Shown here piece after piece: positions 49,866 to 49,930 of a stretch of 49,930 bases of DNA. Position numbers and translations under genes: made by a program. Source of the stretch: Desulfobacterium sp. GTDB taxonomy: Bacteria > Desulfobacterota > Desulfobacteria > Desulfobacterales > Desulfobacteraceae. The notes beneath the pieces were generated by a model. That model was given only the letters and a program-made list of their open reading frames with translations. It was not told the DNA's origin and did not search any database. The stretch covers positions 1 through 49,930 of the forward strand of contig JAEINR010000043.1 of the NCBI GenBank assembly GCA_016342325.1, written 5' to 3'. Each line of letters opens with the position of its first letter. Within the stretch, counting starts at the first letter, position 1.

Positions 49866-49930
49866 AGTGGACCCCTGAGTCAAGACAAAAAAACAATTAG
49901 TTTAAGCTGCACATGGATATTTATCCACAA
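49863..49930. mobile_element. Probable end of an insertion sequence interrupting the synthase
   Basis: Coding sequence breaks off inside TAAAGTGGACCCCTGAGTC. The block TAAAGTGGACCCC-N-GTCAAGACA looks like the terminal inverted repeat of IS3-type elements, but only 65 bases are in view. The stop codon of the synthase is formed by this sequence. No transposase is visible here; the body would lie to the right. Confidence 0.45.

Overview
The window reads like the chromosome of a strictly anaerobic, metabolically versatile desulfobacterial sulfate reducer (Desulfobacterota, Desulfobacteraceae-like). The signs are a corrinoid-dependent quaternary-amine demethylation locus, a secreted CbiK-type cobaltochelatase under a cobalamin riboswitch, TRAP uptake, periplasmic rhodanese and TauE/SafE sulfur genes, and heavy use of sigma-54. 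Genus cannot be fixed from sequence reading alone. Most of the window is moderately GC-rich; one islet (about 24.3-26.4 kb) is clearly AT-rich.

Layout. 1-6.4 kb: the C-terminal scrap of a CorA transporter, a LapA-like small membrane protein, a CaCA cation exchanger, then a sulfur operon: an exported persulfide-dioxygenase-like protein with three rhodanese domains, a half-size YeeE/YedE permease, and a second YeeE half fused to three more rhodanese domains. 6.7-12.6 kb (minus): a TauE/SafE transporter, an EMC3/TMCO1-like protein, a small histidine-containing membrane protein, a histidine kinase and an NtrC-type regulator, read from a candidate sigma-54 promoter. 13.2-16.0 kb: a DUF169 protein with its own candidate sigma-54 promoter, a YitT protein and a metallo-beta-lactamase-fold hydrolase.

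16.1-24.1 kb: a PAS/sigma-54 activator followed by a sigma-54 promoter and five genes (BCCT carrier, MttB-family methyltransferase, second BCCT carrier, corrinoid protein, methyl-H4folate methyltransferase) forming a complete import-and-demethylation path for glycine betaine or a related compound. 24.1-26.5 kb: an AT-rich islet (DUF3786, anchored YCII-domain protein, autoregulated MarR, transposase scrap) lying between two imperfect 170-bp direct repeats. 26.5-36.3 kb: an unknown protein, a zinc/manganese-type ABC pair, two amino-acid-type binding lipoproteins with a Cache histidine kinase but no ABC permease, and an M20 peptidase with a LeuA-type synthase.

36.4-38.6 kb: a cobalamin riboswitch with an intrinsic terminator controlling periplasmic CbiK, a small protein built of three exact 24-residue repeats, and the CobO adenosyltransferase; this supplies the corrinoid that the betaine locus consumes. 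38.6-43.9 kb: a diguanylate cyclase, a DctPQM TRAP transporter and a nicotinamidase. 44.1-49.9 kb: an exopolysaccharide operon (Tat-exported GH5-like hydrolase, BcsB-like protein, outer-membrane barrel, glycosyltransferase with an N-terminal MshEN c-di-GMP-binding domain) whose last gene is cut short, apparently by an insertion sequence whose end lies at the right edge.
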